In this document: piece by piece, positions 10,401 to 18,915 of the stretch
How positions within the stretch are numbered: position 1 is the first letter of the stretch
Layout: each line of letters starts with the position of its first letter
Assembly (NCBI GenBank): GCA_003402705.1
Contig: QQNF01000018.1
Span: 1 to 58,785, forward strand
Length of the DNA: 58,785 bases
Reading direction: 5' to 3'
Source of the DNA: Verrucomicrobiota bacterium
GTDB taxonomy: Bacteria; Verrucomicrobiota; Verrucomicrobiia; Verrucomicrobiales; V1-33
Made by a program: the position numbers and the translations under genes
Notes under the pieces: generated by a model
What the model saw: only the letters and a program-made list of their open reading frames with translations
Databases searched by the model: none
Told to the model about the DNA's origin: nothing

Positions 10401-10449
10401 GGTGATTGGGGTGGAGGCGCGGCAGTTTTACCGGTTCCGGCGGCCGTGA
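7435..10449 (+). CDS. Secreted parallel beta-helix protein
   Basis: About 1004 residues, exported through the signal MKPFRILQLLLVSATLSRA. The central part (about residues 220-620) reads as right-handed beta-helix coils: IHVTGTVSVAAGATVTIGAG, then alternating short strands with Cys/Asn ladders and an acidic D-x-D-x-D stretch (TDVDSDAFIDADNDG) that may bind calcium. The C-terminal ~250 residues are beta-sandwich-like (VYARRTFTVVDPAQVQSLKVEC; DDGAAVYVNG), a module often attached to verrucomicrobial polysaccharide-degrading proteins. No catalytic motif is identified, so the function is open: polysaccharide binding, lyase or surface structure. ATG 7435 is preferred since GGAGAA lies 8 bases upstream; 7444 and 7420 are alternatives. 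It ends 5 bases before the convergent ribF. Confidence 0.7.
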   Translation: MIRMKPFRILQLLLVSATLSRAAVTPTTLNRSRTATSVTITATGTSAFLDGAAFPLGVATAVTAIGYHELVVTDPALTPQTQTYGFIVRNAERSSTEDGIPTMRPWRLVMDAPTAFAGQRLTVMAPAVYPLGLPVPVVARLTKGETAGAMAGDPLFLNGVVRAGNYPANPVLVRRGWGSTILAGATVAGGVSFDGAVNGLESEVPVSYEPTTSWTVRSGAIASSQDWGSNARIHVTGTVSVAAGATVTIGAGTVVRCAPGVEFWVRPGGEVKINGTVSAPVVFAPDSTSALWGGFWLQPQSGANVAKLTASGAIFCCWGANQNWFGTAPAGEPAKDFPTHRSQEPCVAVAPGAVCSLTDVAMVGPTGLSQTRGAALAAKGGSLLFTRVLAQRCITGGEQESCPALEMDSCAFLEMTDPGTDVDSDAFIDADNDGLYLVPVGRTFNLRKTVVGWTKDDGVDTGGDGTGTVNFYGCWFENAVHEAISNSGVDRVPRSYDGVHFNCGQGMECGYGGPRSLVSHCALIGNMVGARFGDNYGNNSGTSGSGTSQYIGDITSNGSLLLYNYFRDAWAMDFSRWTASNERFTMVDSRVTRSADLAAQNGAEDSGNALWDPASEGEQLAVFMPVPGSAVGIDFPVAKRQDTTAAWPAAFNVRLSTFSSRAVAVKWRVAGRAAVEAAEETAIASGTVSWVPGESLKTFAVALPSPNPHGVIVVTLEDPVNGEVTGAPLLYFPPSGPPPADLVLVGKSAGGWSYHAAVTPAGWTNATPWPTADGSGRAWTHPEFVESATWYKARTAPMGWGSIGATGALLTFGTTITERPVTVYARRTFTVVDPAQVQSLKVECMADDGAAVYVNGVKVSPISWGLDPGTNVGGAIFYNQLSSRFQGNGANEVAYDSVTLSGAGLPVLSAAPALNVLAIEVHQNTVDSSDCSLDGALSASFTAPSTGRWGVGEIGGRPWIYWTDAAWTLESSGNLGGWMARPDLSSPTPVIGVEARQFYRFRRP

Positions 10450-10454
10450 CGGGG

Positions 10455-11387
10455 TCAGAGGGCTGAGAGGATGGAGCGGGCGCGTTGGGCGTCGAGATGG
10501 ATCTGGGATTTGAGGGCGTCGAGGGAATCGAAGCGGACCTCGTCGCGGATGCGGGAGACGAAGCGGACGTCGAGGGTGCGGTCGTAGAGGTTGCCGGAGA
10601 AGTCGAGGAGGTGGACTTCGAAGTGGCGGGTGGAGGCGGAGAGGTCGACGGTGGGGCGGAAGCCGAGGTTGGCGACGCCTGGGAGGATTTGGGAGTCGAG
10701 GACGACGTGGACGGCGTAGACGCCGGACGGGGGGAATTGTTCGGATTCGAGGGCGAGGTTGGCGGTGGGGAAGCCGAGTTTGCGGCCGAGTTGTCGGCCG
10801 AGGATGACATCGCCGAGGATGGAGTAAGGGCGGCCGAGGAGTGCGGCGGCGGTGGAGAAGTCACCGGCTTCGACGGCGAGACGGACGCGGGTGCTGCTGA
10901 CGGGTTCGCCGTCGATGATGACTGGGGGGACGGCGTGGACGGCGAAGCCTGCGGCGGCACCCATGGCGGCTAGGGAGGACATGTTACCGGAGCGGGCGTG
11001 GCCGAAGGCCCAGTCGGTGCCGGCGGAGATGCTGCCGAGCGGTCTGGCGCTGCGGACGATCTGGCCGATGAAGTCATCGGGCGGGAGCGCGGCGAGGGAT
11101 TCGTTGAAGGGGAGGACGAGGACGGCGGCGGCACCGAGACGCTCCATGATGAGCGTGCGGTGGCGTGTGGAGGTGAGGAGACGAGGAGCGGCGCCCGGGC
11201 GGATGATGGTGGCGGGGTGGCGATCGAAGGTGAGGACAGCGGCGGAGCCGCCGGAGGCATCGGCGGCGAGGCGAGCGGAGCGGAGGACCTCCTGATGGCC
11301 GAGATGGACACCGTCGAAGAAGCCGGCGGCGAGGTGGAGCGGGCCGGGCAGGCTGGCGAGGTCTGCGATGGAGTGCAGGGACTTCAT
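10455..11387 (-). CDS. ribF: Bifunctional riboflavin kinase/FAD synthetase
   Basis: 310 residues. The N-terminal FMN adenylyltransferase domain has the nucleotidyltransferase HxGH motif (FFDGVHLGH, His28 and His31) and the ISSTR-like segment PVSSTRVR near residue 165. The C-terminal riboflavin kinase domain has GRQLGRKLGFPTANL near residue 196 and GVANLGFRPTV near residue 238. It converts riboflavin to FMN and FAD in the cytoplasm. It is the last gene of the nusA operon, 27 bases after truB, a placement shared with many bacteria. Confidence 0.95.
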   Translation of the reverse strand: MKSLHSIADLASLPGPLHLAAGFFDGVHLGHQEVLRSARLAADASGGSAAVLTFDRHPATIIRPGAAPRLLTSTRHRTLIMERLGAAAVLVLPFNESLAALPPDDFIGQIVRSARPLGSISAGTDWAFGHARSGNMSSLAAMGAAAGFAVHAVPPVIIDGEPVSSTRVRLAVEAGDFSTAAALLGRPYSILGDVILGRQLGRKLGFPTANLALESEQFPPSGVYAVHVVLDSQILPGVANLGFRPTVDLSASTRHFEVHLLDFSGNLYDRTLDVRFVSRIRDEVRFDSLDALKSQIHLDAQRARSILSAL

Positions 11388-11414
11388 GGCTGCAGACAGC
11401 GAGTGATGTTAGGG

Positions 11415-12167
11415 TCAGGCTCCGCGGAGACGGCTGACGTCGCGGAGGGAGAGGACCCTGGCGAGGATGTCCTGGGCGGGGGCTTCCTTGAGTTCCTGGA
11501 ATGTGAGGGTGCCGTTGACGGAGAAGTTGCCGCTGCGGGTGCGGCGGAGAGCGGCCATGTGGCCGAGGGTGCCGAGACGTTCGCCGATGTCGTGGCAGTA
11601 GGTGCGGACGTAGAAGCCCTTACTGCAGACGACGCGGAAGTCGATGTCAGGGAGGGCGATGTTTTTGATCTGGTGGTGGAAGACGGTGACGAGGCGGGGT
11701 TCGCGTTCGACGACCATGCCTTTGCGGGCGAGTTTGTAGAGAGGGACCCCGTCTTTTTTGATAGCGCTGACCATGGGTGGCATCTGATAGAAGTCGCCGC
11801 GGTAGTGGGAGAAGGCGTCGGAGATCTGGGTGGGGGAGAGTTCGGGGACGGGGCGGGTTTCGACGGGATCGCCTTCCGAGTCCTGAGTGGAAGTGGACAT
11901 GCCGAGGCGGAGGGTGCCCTCGTATTCCTTTTCTTCGGACATGAGGAGGTCCTGGATGCGGGTGGCTTTGCCGACGACGAGGATGAGGAGGCCGGTGGCC
12001 ATGGGGTCGAGCGTGCCGCAGTGGCCGATTTTCCGGGTGTTGAGACGGCGGCGTGCGACGGCGACGACATCGTGGGAGGTCATGTCCTGACCTTTGTCGA
12101 TGAGGAGGACGCCGTCGATTTCCGTTTCCGGGGGACGGGCTTTAGGAGGCAGCGAGTGCTTCATCAA
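11415..12167 (-). CDS. truB: tRNA pseudouridine(55) synthase
   Basis: 250 residues. It makes pseudouridine 55 in the T-arm of tRNAs. The catalytic aspartate is Asp54 in KIGHCGTLDPMATG, and the following motifs are standard (KATRIQDLL; KEYEGTLRLG; YRGDFYQMPPMVSAIKKDG; GFYVRTYCHDIGERLG). There is no long C-terminal PUA extension, so this is a short form of the family. Its start overlaps the 3' end of nrnA by about 23 bases, which indicates translational coupling. Confidence 0.95.
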   Translation of the reverse strand: MMKHSLPPKARPPETEIDGVLLIDKGQDMTSHDVVAVARRRLNTRKIGHCGTLDPMATGLLILVVGKATRIQDLLMSEEKEYEGTLRLGMSTSTQDSEGDPVETRPVPELSPTQISDAFSHYRGDFYQMPPMVSAIKKDGVPLYKLARKGMVVEREPRLVTVFHHQIKNIALPDIDFRVVCSKGFYVRTYCHDIGERLGTLGHMAALRRTRSGNFSVNGTLTFQELKEAPAQDILARVLSLRDVSRLRGA

Positions 12168-13137
12168 GGGCTTGGAATACGCGTTGTCTAGCGGAGGAGA
12201 GGGGGCCGGTGAGGCGAGCGCCTGCGGCGAGCATGTGGCCGCCGCCGCCGAAGTGGGCGCAGACGCGGCCGACGTCGAGTTGAGGGGATTTGGAGCGGAG
12301 GCTGAGGCGGATTTTGCCTTCTGGGCCGGGGAGTTCCTCGAAGGAGGCGGCGACGATGACGCCTTCGATGGCGCGGAGGTGGTCGATGAGGCCTTCGGAG
12401 TCTTCGGGGAGTGCGCCGGAGGCGGCCATGATGTCGCGGGTCATGGCCCATGAGGCGACGCGGCCGTCGTGGGTGATTTCCATGGATTGGAAGAGCCCGC
12501 GGAGGAGTTCGACGCGACGGCGCGGGAAGTTTTCGTAGGTGGCGCGGTTGAGGGCGGCGACGTCGACGCCGAGGCGGACGAGGGCGGCGGCGATTTCGTA
12601 GGTACGGGCGGTGGTGCCCTGGTATTGGAACGAGCCGGTGTCGGTGCTGATGGCGACGTAGAGGTTTTCTGCGATGGCCTTAGTGATAGGGAGCCCGGTG
12701 GAGGAGAGCCAGAGGTAGACGATTTCGCCGGTGGCTGGGGAGGAGGAGTCGATGTAGTGCCAGTTTCCGTAGTCCTCGTTGGAGCGGTGGTGGTCGATAT
12801 TGATGCACTGGGGAGCGGAGGCGAGGGCGGCGCGGCAGTTAGGGCCGAGGCGTTCGGAGGTGGCGCAGTCGAGGGCGATGACGAGATCGACGTCGATGGG
12901 GTCGGTGCCGGGTTGGCGGATGCGGTCGGATCCTGGGAGGAAGGCGAGAGTGGAGGGGACGGGGTCTTCGTTGAGGAAGATGACGTGTTTGCCGAGGGCT
13001 TCGAGGGCCATGCCGACGGCGAGGGTGGAGCCGAGGGCGTCGCCGTCTGGTCGGAAGTGGGAGAGGACGGCGCAGGACGAGGCGGCGTGGCAGGCCGCGG
13101 TGATGGCGTCGAGGGAAGTGTTGGTGCGCAGCGACAT
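12142..13137 (-). CDS. nrnA: Bifunctional oligoribonuclease/PAP phosphatase (DHH/DHHA1)
   Basis: 331 residues from the ATG at 13137. The N-terminal DHH domain has HFRPDGDALGS (metal-binding Asp), the IDHHRSN DHH motif near residue 100 and an ALDCA loop. The C-terminal DHHA1 domain ends with the glycine-rich GGGGHMLAAGA motif. The family degrades 2-5 nt oligoribonucleotides and 3'-phosphoadenosine 5'-phosphate. A GTG at 13182 overlaps the rbfA stop as GTGA and would add 15 proline-rich residues; the coupled start is attractive but the extension is atypical. The gene sits between rbfA and truB, a known position for nrnA. Confidence 0.88.
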   Translation of the reverse strand: MSLRTNTSLDAITAACHAASSCAVLSHFRPDGDALGSTLAVGMALEALGKHVIFLNEDPVPSTLAFLPGSDRIRQPGTDPIDVDLVIALDCATSERLGPNCRAALASAPQCINIDHHRSNEDYGNWHYIDSSSPATGEIVYLWLSSTGLPITKAIAENLYVAISTDTGSFQYQGTTARTYEIAAALVRLGVDVAALNRATYENFPRRRVELLRGLFQSMEITHDGRVASWAMTRDIMAASGALPEDSEGLIDHLRAIEGVIVAASFEELPGPEGKIRLSLRSKSPQLDVGRVCAHFGGGGHMLAAGARLTGPLSSARQRVFQALDEALAAS

Positions 13138-13178
13138 GGTGGGATGGGGGGAGCCTGGGGAGGGAAGCGCGGGGGGCT

Positions 13179-13592
13179 TCACTCGGCGGCAGGCGGCTGC
13201 GTCTGGTCCGGGTTCTGGGGCTCGGTGGCGGCTTCGAGGGCGGCGGCTTCGGCGAGTTGGCGGTCGATGGTTTCCATGATGCCGGTGACGCGGACCCCGC
13301 GTTCGACGCTGGTATCGAGGTGGAAGTTGAGACGCGGCGTGTGTTTGAGGACGACGCGGCGGCTGATGCGGGACTGGTATTCGCCGTGCCGCTGGTTGAG
13401 GGTATCGACGACGTGCTGGGCTTTGTGTTCTGGGCCGATGACGCCGACGAAGACCTTGCCGTGTTTGAGGTCTGGGGTGAGTTCGACGTCGTTGATGGTG
13501 ACGAGGACGTCTGGGAAGGCGTGGTCTCGAGCGATCATGGCGCCCAGCTCGCGCTGGAGGAGCTCGCGCACGCGGACTTGGCGGTTCTTCAT
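13179..13592 (-). CDS. rbfA: 30S ribosome-binding factor RbfA
   Basis: 137 residues with a single KH-like fold. It begins KNRQVRVRELLQRELGAMI and continues VTINDVELTPDLKHGKVFVGV and LKHTPRLNFHLD, all family signatures. RbfA binds the 30S subunit during 16S rRNA 5'-end maturation and cold adaptation. The last ~25 residues are an acidic, Pro/Ala-rich tail. It follows infB after about 85 bases and overlaps or abuts nrnA. Confidence 0.93.
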   Translation of the reverse strand: MKNRQVRVRELLQRELGAMIARDHAFPDVLVTINDVELTPDLKHGKVFVGVIGPEHKAQHVVDTLNQRHGEYQSRISRRVVLKHTPRLNFHLDTSVERGVRVTGIMETIDRQLAEAAALEAATEPQNPDQTQPPAAE

Positions 13593-13676
13593 AGCGGTGG
13601 CACGAGGGGGCGGTGAGGGGAGCGGACGGCGGGAGCTGTCCGCAGCCGGAGCTGCCGAGGTGGGATCAGAGAAGGA

Positions 13677-15890
13677 TCAGAGAGACTGGGCGATCTTTTC
13701 GAGTTCGTAGCACTCGATGACGTCGCCGGGTTCGTATTCGTTGAAGTCGCCGAGGCGGATCCCGCATTCGAGGCCATTGCGGACCTCCTGGACATCGTCC
13801 TGGAAGCGGCGGAGCGTCTGGAAGCCGCCGTCGTAGACGGCCTGGCGGCCGCGGAGGACGCGGGCGCGAGCGGTGCGGGAGATGCGGCCGTCGGTGACGA
13901 CGCAACCGCCGACGCGGCCGCGCTGGATTTTGAAGACCTGTTTGACTTGAGCGTGGCCGATGACTTTTTCGCGGGTTTCGGGGTCGAGGAGGCCGAGCAT
14001 GGCTTCTTTGACCTGATCGATGAGTTCGTAGATGATGGAGTAGAGCTTGACCTGGATGCCTTCAGCTTTGGCGGTTTTGACGGCTTTGCCTTCGAGTTTG
14101 ACGCCGAAGCCGATGACGACGGCGTCTGCGGCGGAGGCGAGGAGGACATCATTTTCCGAGATGGGGCCGACGCCTGCGAGGACGAAGTTGAGGCTGACCT
14201 TATCGGATTTGATTTCGCGCAGCTGGGTGACGAGGGCTTCGAGGGAGCCTTGGACGTCGGTTTTGAGGATGAGTTTGAGGACCTTGCGCTGACCGTCTTC
14301 TGCGGAGGCGAAGAGGGATTCGAGGGAGGCGCGGCGAGGGCCGCCGAGTTTTTCGAGGCGAGCGGCTTCGGAGCGTTCTTCGCCGAGGCGTTTGGCGCTG
14401 CGTTCGTTTTCCATCTCGATGAGTTCCTCGCCGACGCCAGGGAGGCCAGCGAAGCCGATGACTTCGACTGGGGTGGCGGGGCCGGCTTCCTTGATGGACT
14501 GGCCGCGGTCATTGAGCATGCTTTTGACCTTGCCTGAGAACTGGCCGCAGATGAAGGGCGTGCCGATTTTGAGCGTCCCGATTTGTGGGATGAGGGTGGC
14601 GGTGGGGCCTTTGCCTGGTTCGATGCGGGATTCGATGACGAGAGCGCGGCAGGGGGCGTTGGGGTCTGCGCGGAGTTCCATCATTTCTGCCTCGAGGAGA
14701 GTGCCTTCGAGGAGGGCGTCGATGCCTTCGCCTTTGAGAGCGGAGACGGGGACGCAGATGGTGTCGCCGCCCCAGTCTTCGGCCATGAGACCGTATTCCT
14801 GGAGTTGGGTTTTGACGCGGTCGATGTTGGCGGATTTGAGGTCGGCCTTATTGATGGCGACGACGATTTTGACGCCTGCGGATTTGGCGTGGGCGATGGC
14901 CTCCTTGGTTTGGGGCATGATGCCGTCGTCGGCGGCGACGACGAGGATGACGATGTCGGTGACATGGGCACCGCGGGCGCGCATGGCGGTGAAGGCGGCG
15001 TGGCCGGGGGTATCGAGGATGGTGATGCGGCGGCCGTCGAGGTCGACGGAGTAGGCTCCGATGTGCTGGGTGATGCCGCCGGCTTCGCCTGCGGCGACCT
15101 TGGCTTTACGGATGCAGTCGATGAGGCTGGTTTTGCCGTGATCGACGTGGCCCATGAAGGCGATGATGGGGGCGCGTGGCTCGAGTCGTTCGACCGGGAT
15201 GAGTTCTTTTTCCGGGGCGGGGGGTGCGACGATGATTTCCTCGACTTTGTGGACCCCGCCGCCTTCCTTGCGTTTTTCGCGTTCGAAGTGGAAGCCGTGT
15301 TTTTCGCAGACTCTGGCGGCGACTTCGGCTTCGATGGCGATGGAGGGATTGGCGAAGATGTCGAGTTCCATCAGGTCCTTGATGAGGACGAAGACCTTGA
15401 CGCCCATGCGGTCTGCGAGGTCGCGGACGATGATGGGAGGTTTGATGGAGATGACTTTGTCCGGGTCGCCGAAGGATTCGGGGGCGGCGGGAAGTGGGGC
15501 TGGCGCTGGCTCAGGGTCTGGAGTAGAATCAGCGGGCGTGGCAGACGTTGGATCTGCTGGGAGCGGGTCGAGCGGGCGGCGGCGTTTGATTTTGTGATCG
15601 CCGTCGATGAGGGAGAGGACCTGGCGGACTGGAGGGGGCGGGGAGGCGGGAGTGGCCTGGGATTGGGTGGCGGATTGAGCGGCTTCGGCTGGATTGAGGC
15701 GGACGCGTTTTGGTTTTTCTGCGAGGAGGTCGAGGGCAGCGCTTTTCATTTCCGTCGCGGTTTTCCGGACGGGTTTGGGGAGTGCCTCCGGGATTTCGGG
15801 GGTGGGGGCACGGGCTGGGGCTTTCTTAGCCGGGGAGAACGGGGCCGGGTCTGAAGGCCGTGCGCTGGAAGGTTTTGGTTTGGAGGGCAT
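13677..15890 (-). CDS. infB: Translation initiation factor IF-2
   Basis: 737 residues. Residues 1-150 are a low-complexity Pro/Ala/Lys linker that is rather short. An IF2_N-like domain follows ([22 protein letters not shown]). The GTPase core has G1 GHVDHGKT near residue 247, the switch [10 protein letters not shown] and NKAD. Domains II-IV are complete ([65 protein letters not shown]). It delivers initiator tRNA to the ribosome. Gene order nusA-infB-rbfA is conserved widely in bacteria. Confidence 0.96.
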   Translation of the reverse strand: MPSKPKPSSARPSDPAPFSPAKKAPARAPTPEIPEALPKPVRKTATEMKSAALDLLAEKPKRVRLNPAEAAQSATQSQATPASPPPPVRQVLSLIDGDHKIKRRRPLDPLPADPTSATPADSTPDPEPAPAPLPAAPESFGDPDKVISIKPPIIVRDLADRMGVKVFVLIKDLMELDIFANPSIAIEAEVAARVCEKHGFHFEREKRKEGGGVHKVEEIIVAPPAPEKELIPVERLEPRAPIIAFMGHVDHGKTSLIDCIRKAKVAAGEAGGITQHIGAYSVDLDGRRITILDTPGHAAFTAMRARGAHVTDIVILVVAADDGIMPQTKEAIAHAKSAGVKIVVAINKADLKSANIDRVKTQLQEYGLMAEDWGGDTICVPVSALKGEGIDALLEGTLLEAEMMELRADPNAPCRALVIESRIEPGKGPTATLIPQIGTLKIGTPFICGQFSGKVKSMLNDRGQSIKEAGPATPVEVIGFAGLPGVGEELIEMENERSAKRLGEERSEAARLEKLGGPRRASLESLFASAEDGQRKVLKLILKTDVQGSLEALVTQLREIKSDKVSLNFVLAGVGPISENDVLLASAADAVVIGFGVKLEGKAVKTAKAEGIQVKLYSIIYELIDQVKEAMLGLLDPETREKVIGHAQVKQVFKIQRGRVGGCVVTDGRISRTARARVLRGRQAVYDGGFQTLRRFQDDVQEVRNGLECGIRLGDFNEYEPGDVIECYELEKIAQSL

Positions 15891-15988
15891 GCGTAGCGTC
15901 GCGGATCCGGGCAGGGCGGGAAGAGCGTTGGGGTGAGCTGTTGGGAGGGGCGGAAGAGCCGCGGGAGGGTTGGAGAGGAAGGAGGAGG

Positions 15989-17251
15989 TCAGTGGCCGCG
16001 GGCCTTGGCGAGGATTTTCTCGGCAGTATCCATGGGGATGTCGAGGATGCCGGCGATGTCATCGGCTTCAGCGGTGGCGATGACGTCTGGGCTGACGAGA
16101 CCGTTGCGGACGAGGTTTTCGGCCATTTCTGTGTCGATGCCGAGGCGTGCGGCGAGGTCGGAGGCGGCGCCGTGGACGCGGCCTTCGAATTTCTCGTGGG
16201 CGCTTTCGTCTTTTTCGACTTGGACGTCCCAGCCCATGAGGTTTTTGGTGAGGCGGACGTTCTGGCCGTGGCGGCCGATGGCTTTGGAGAGGTCTTCTTC
16301 GCGGACGCGGACGAAGACGCGGCGGTTGACTGGGTCGACGGTGATTTTGTCGTCGCCGATCTGTGCTGGTTTGAGGGCGTCCTTGAGGAAGGCCTTGGGG
16401 TCATCGCTCCATTTGATGATATCGACCTTTTCGTTATTGAGTTCGCGGACGATGTTTTTGACGCGAGCGCCGCGCATGCCGACGCAGGCGCCGACAGGGT
16501 CGACTTTGGGGTCTGCGGAGAAGACGGCGATTTTGGTCCGGTAGCCTGCTTCGCGGGCGATGGAGCGGATTTCGACGGTACGGTCGGCGATTTCGCTGAC
16601 TTCGCTTTCGAAGAGGCGTTTGACGAAATTGGGGTGGGCGCGGCTGAGGATGATTTCTGGGCCGCGGGCGCCGTTTTCGACGGCGACGACGTAGAGGCGG
16701 AGGCGGTCGCCGATGGAGTAGTCTTCGGTGGTGACGCGTTCTTTTTTGGGGATGACGCCTTCGAATTTGCCGAGGTCCATGATGACGTCGCTTTTTTCGA
16801 AGCGGCGGACGGTGCCGTGGACGATGTCACCGGCGCGGTCTTTGAATTCCTTGTAGATGAGTTCCTTTTCTTCCTGGCGGATGCGTTGCATCATGGCCTG
16901 GCGAGCGGTCTGGGCGGCGATGCGGCCCATGTCGTTCGGGGTGACTTCGACGTCGATTTCGTCACCGACGACTGGTTCGGCGGGGAGTTTTTGTTTTTTG
17001 GCGATTTTGCGGGCGACGGCGATGCTGATTTCCTCGTAGGGCTGGGTGACTGCATCGACGACGAGGAGTTTGGCGATGGCCTTGATGGTTCCTTTAGCTG
17101 GATCGATGTCGATGCGGAGTTCGCGGGCTGGGCCGATGACCTTGCGGGCGGCAGTGAGGATAGCATTGGCGAGGGCCTCCACCATCTTTTCGCGGGGGAT
17201 GCCTTTTTCTCTTTCGTAGAAATCGAAGACGGCCAGGAGTTCGCTGGTCAT
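15989..17251 (-). CDS. nusA: Transcription termination/antitermination factor NusA
   Basis: 420 residues. Domains in order: an RNA-polymerase-binding N-terminal domain (FDFYEREKGIPREKMVEAL), an S1 domain (GDIVHGTVRRFEKSDVIMDLGKFE, cut here), KH1 and KH2 (PVGACVGMRGARVKNIVREL; LSKAIGRHGQNVRLTKNLMG), and one C-terminal helix-hairpin-helix unit (LVRNGLVSPDVIATAEADDI). That is shorter than the E. coli form with two acidic repeats. NusA stimulates pausing and hairpin termination. It is the first gene of the operon; rimP, which usually precedes it, is not present here. A promoter and a terminator-like hairpin lie just upstream. Confidence 0.95.
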   Translation of the reverse strand: MTSELLAVFDFYEREKGIPREKMVEALANAILTAARKVIGPARELRIDIDPAKGTIKAIAKLLVVDAVTQPYEEISIAVARKIAKKQKLPAEPVVGDEIDVEVTPNDMGRIAAQTARQAMMQRIRQEEKELIYKEFKDRAGDIVHGTVRRFEKSDVIMDLGKFEGVIPKKERVTTEDYSIGDRLRLYVVAVENGARGPEIILSRAHPNFVKRLFESEVSEIADRTVEIRSIAREAGYRTKIAVFSADPKVDPVGACVGMRGARVKNIVRELNNEKVDIIKWSDDPKAFLKDALKPAQIGDDKITVDPVNRRVFVRVREEDLSKAIGRHGQNVRLTKNLMGWDVQVEKDESAHEKFEGRVHGAASDLAARLGIDTEMAENLVRNGLVSPDVIATAEADDIAGILDIPMDTAEKILAKARGH

Positions 17252-17267
17252 AAAAGTGGATGCGGTG

Positions 17268-17299
17268 TAAAAACAAAAAAACGGGAATCACTTCCCGCT
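17268..17299 (-). terminator. Terminator-like hairpin in the nusA leader
   Basis: Read on the minus strand, CGGGAA-gtga-TTCCCG is followed by seven T, a G and five T. It lies about 17 to 48 bases upstream of the nusA ATG (17251) and downstream of the candidate promoter at 17315-17342. There is no minus-strand gene upstream for it to terminate, so attenuation of the nusA operon is the natural reading. Confidence 0.75.
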
Positions 17300-17314
17300 T
17301 TTCTTCGGATGGGC

Positions 17315-17342
17315 ACTCTAATGGTGTTTTGATGTCCGTCAA
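17315..17342 (-). promoter_or_regulatory. Candidate sigma-70 promoter of the nusA operon
   Basis: On the minus strand TTGACG (17342-17337) and TAGAGT (17320-17315) are separated by 16 bases. The predicted start near 17308 would give a leader of about 55 bases that contains the hairpin at 17268-17299. Confidence 0.5.
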
Positions 17343-17889
17343 CCCGGGACTGAGTTTGATAAGGGGGTGAGGGCAGGGGGGGCGGGGTGAGGGGTGAGGG
17401 AGGGAGAGTGGCTGGATCATGAGGCGGTGCAGGGGAGTACCTCAACCCAATTCCCTGCACCGCCTCAATCCCTCAACGCAACAGCGAGAAAACTCGCTGA
17501 GCTGGGAATATCCTGGCGATGGGTGGGCCGGGATTCAATTAGAATTTCAGAATATTTTCGAGTTCCTGAATATCTGGGAACGGCGTCGCGGATGGAGCCG
17601 TCTTTGGGGACGACTGGGTATTTGAGTGGGGGCAGAGGAAGCGGTGGTGTTTTTGTCTGGGTCTGGGTTGGCGGTGTGCTGGAGTGTGACGCTGGTGGAT
17701 GGGTTGCGGCGGATGCTGCGGTTGCGGGTGGTGGCGCGGTGAGTGCGGGGATCCGCGGGCGCGGGTGTCCGGGGAAAAAAGCGGGTGGGAGCATCTCGGT
17801 ATTGAACGAAGGCGGGCGGTGGGCATCTAATGGTCACAGAGTGGTGTGCATGGTGCCGCTGCTCTCTATCTTTTACCTGACCCCATTGC
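17343..17889. other. Gene-free spacer with two perfect hairpins
   Basis: About 550 bases between the nusA promoter and the pseudopilin operon. A 15-bp perfect inverted repeat (arms 17420-17434 and 17453-17467, 18-base loop) is followed by CAGCGAG-aaaa-CTCGCTG (17482-17499), then by an AT-rich patch at 17530-17575 in otherwise GC-rich DNA. Open frames across it (17394-18161 +, 17465-17794 -) have no recognisable product. It may be a structured RNA, a decayed element or an operator region; no family is recognised. Confidence 0.55.
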
Positions 17890-18315
17890 ATGAAAACCGC
17901 TCCGATCGCCTTGCGTCGCCGCCGTCCGCGCGCCTTCACCCTCATGGAACTTCTGCTGGTGCTGGCCATTATTGGTCTGCTGATGGGCGGTGTGGCGGTG
18001 GGCTACAGTGCGATCATGGATCAGGCGCGCGGCACGAAGGCGGAGTCGCAGGTGAACACGATCATGAGCTACATTCAGCTGTACACGACGAAGAACAGCG
18101 GGCGTCCGCCGTCGGCGGCGGTGGGCTTGCGAGCGCTGATCACGGGGAACATTACGAATGACGAAGGCATTCTGATTGATCCGTGGGGTGAGCCGATGCA
18201 GTACGTGACGCCGGCGCGGCGGAGCAAGGACAAGTTCGACATCTTCTCGAAGGGGAAGGACAAGCTGGAGAACACCGATGACGACATCGGGAACTGGACG
18301 GCGCTGCAGCAGTGA
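17890..18315 (+). CDS. Type II secretion major pseudopilin GspG-like
   Basis: 141 residues. After a basic leader the class III signal reads RAFTLMELLLVLAIIGLL, with Glu at +5 after the predicted cleavage before Phe. The C-terminal domain has the GspG signature: GLRALITG, then IDPWGEPMQYVTPARRSKDKFDIFSKGKDK, ending in a DDDIGNW stretch that matches the calcium site of GspG. It should be processed by prepilin peptidase and assemble into the periplasmic pseudopilus. It leads a tight four-gene pseudopilin operon; no gspD, E, F or K is in the window. Confidence 0.88.
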   Translation: MKTAPIALRRRRPRAFTLMELLLVLAIIGLLMGGVAVGYSAIMDQARGTKAESQVNTIMSYIQLYTTKNSGRPPSAAVGLRALITGNITNDEGILIDPWGEPMQYVTPARRSKDKFDIFSKGKDKLENTDDDIGNWTALQQ

Positions 18316-18378
18316 TGCTGGCGGGTGCCGAGGCTGATCCTGACAATTGAATCCCGGTTTCTGCCGGATGCCATTCCG

Positions 18379-18915
18379 ATGAACACGCCACACAAGACGA
18401 GACGCGGCTTCACGCTGATGGAGATGCTGCTGGTGCTGGCGATCATCGGGCTGGTGTTTGTGGGGTCGTTTCTGGGGATGTCGTCATTGAACGACGAGCG
18501 GAACCTGAGGGCGCCGCTGACGGAGTTGCGGTCGCTGGCGAAGCGGGCGTGGCAGCGGTCGATGCAGGAGCAGACGGCGTGGCAGATCCGGTTTCTGCCG
18601 GACCGGATGGTGCTGGAGCCGCGGAAGGCGGTGCAGGCGGAGGATCGGAACATGTTGCGGGCGGCTGACCAGGTGGCGCGGCGGGGATCCGGGATTGAGA
18701 CGTACAAGATTGCGCCGGAGATACAGACGGAGGTGAGGCACTGGGGCGAACGGGACTGGCACAAGCCGGGTCCGGACGTGTGGGTGTTCGAGCACAGTGG
18801 GTTGTGCGAGCCGATCAGCGTGCGGTTTCTGAGCACGCACGGCGTGCTGGCGGTGCAGTTTGATCCGCTGACGGCGAGTGTGCAGCTGGAAGAATTCAGC
18901 ACTGGCAAAGAATGA
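18379..18915 (+). CDS. GspH-type minor pseudopilin
   Basis: 178 residues from the ATG at 18379. The N-terminus TRRGFTLMEMLLVLAIIGLVF is a canonical prepilin signal with Gly before Phe and Glu at +5. The remainder is a GspH/FimT-like beta domain (LRSLAKRAWQRSMQEQTAWQIRF; FLSTHGVLAVQFDPLTASV). The role is a minor pseudopilin near the tip or base of the pseudopilus. The frame is open back to 18325 but the start with the prepilin signal is preferred. Its stop overlaps the next start as ATGA. Confidence 0.78.
   Translation: MNTPHKTRRGFTLMEMLLVLAIIGLVFVGSFLGMSSLNDERNLRAPLTELRSLAKRAWQRSMQEQTAWQIRFLPDRMVLEPRKAVQAEDRNMLRAADQVARRGSGIETYKIAPEIQTEVRHWGERDWHKPGPDVWVFEHSGLCEPISVRFLSTHGVLAVQFDPLTASVQLEEFSTGKE

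Noticed and set aside
17394..18161. 255-codon frame before the pseudopilin operon
   Set aside because: It overlaps the GspG-like gene in another frame, crosses strong hairpins and has no family resemblance.
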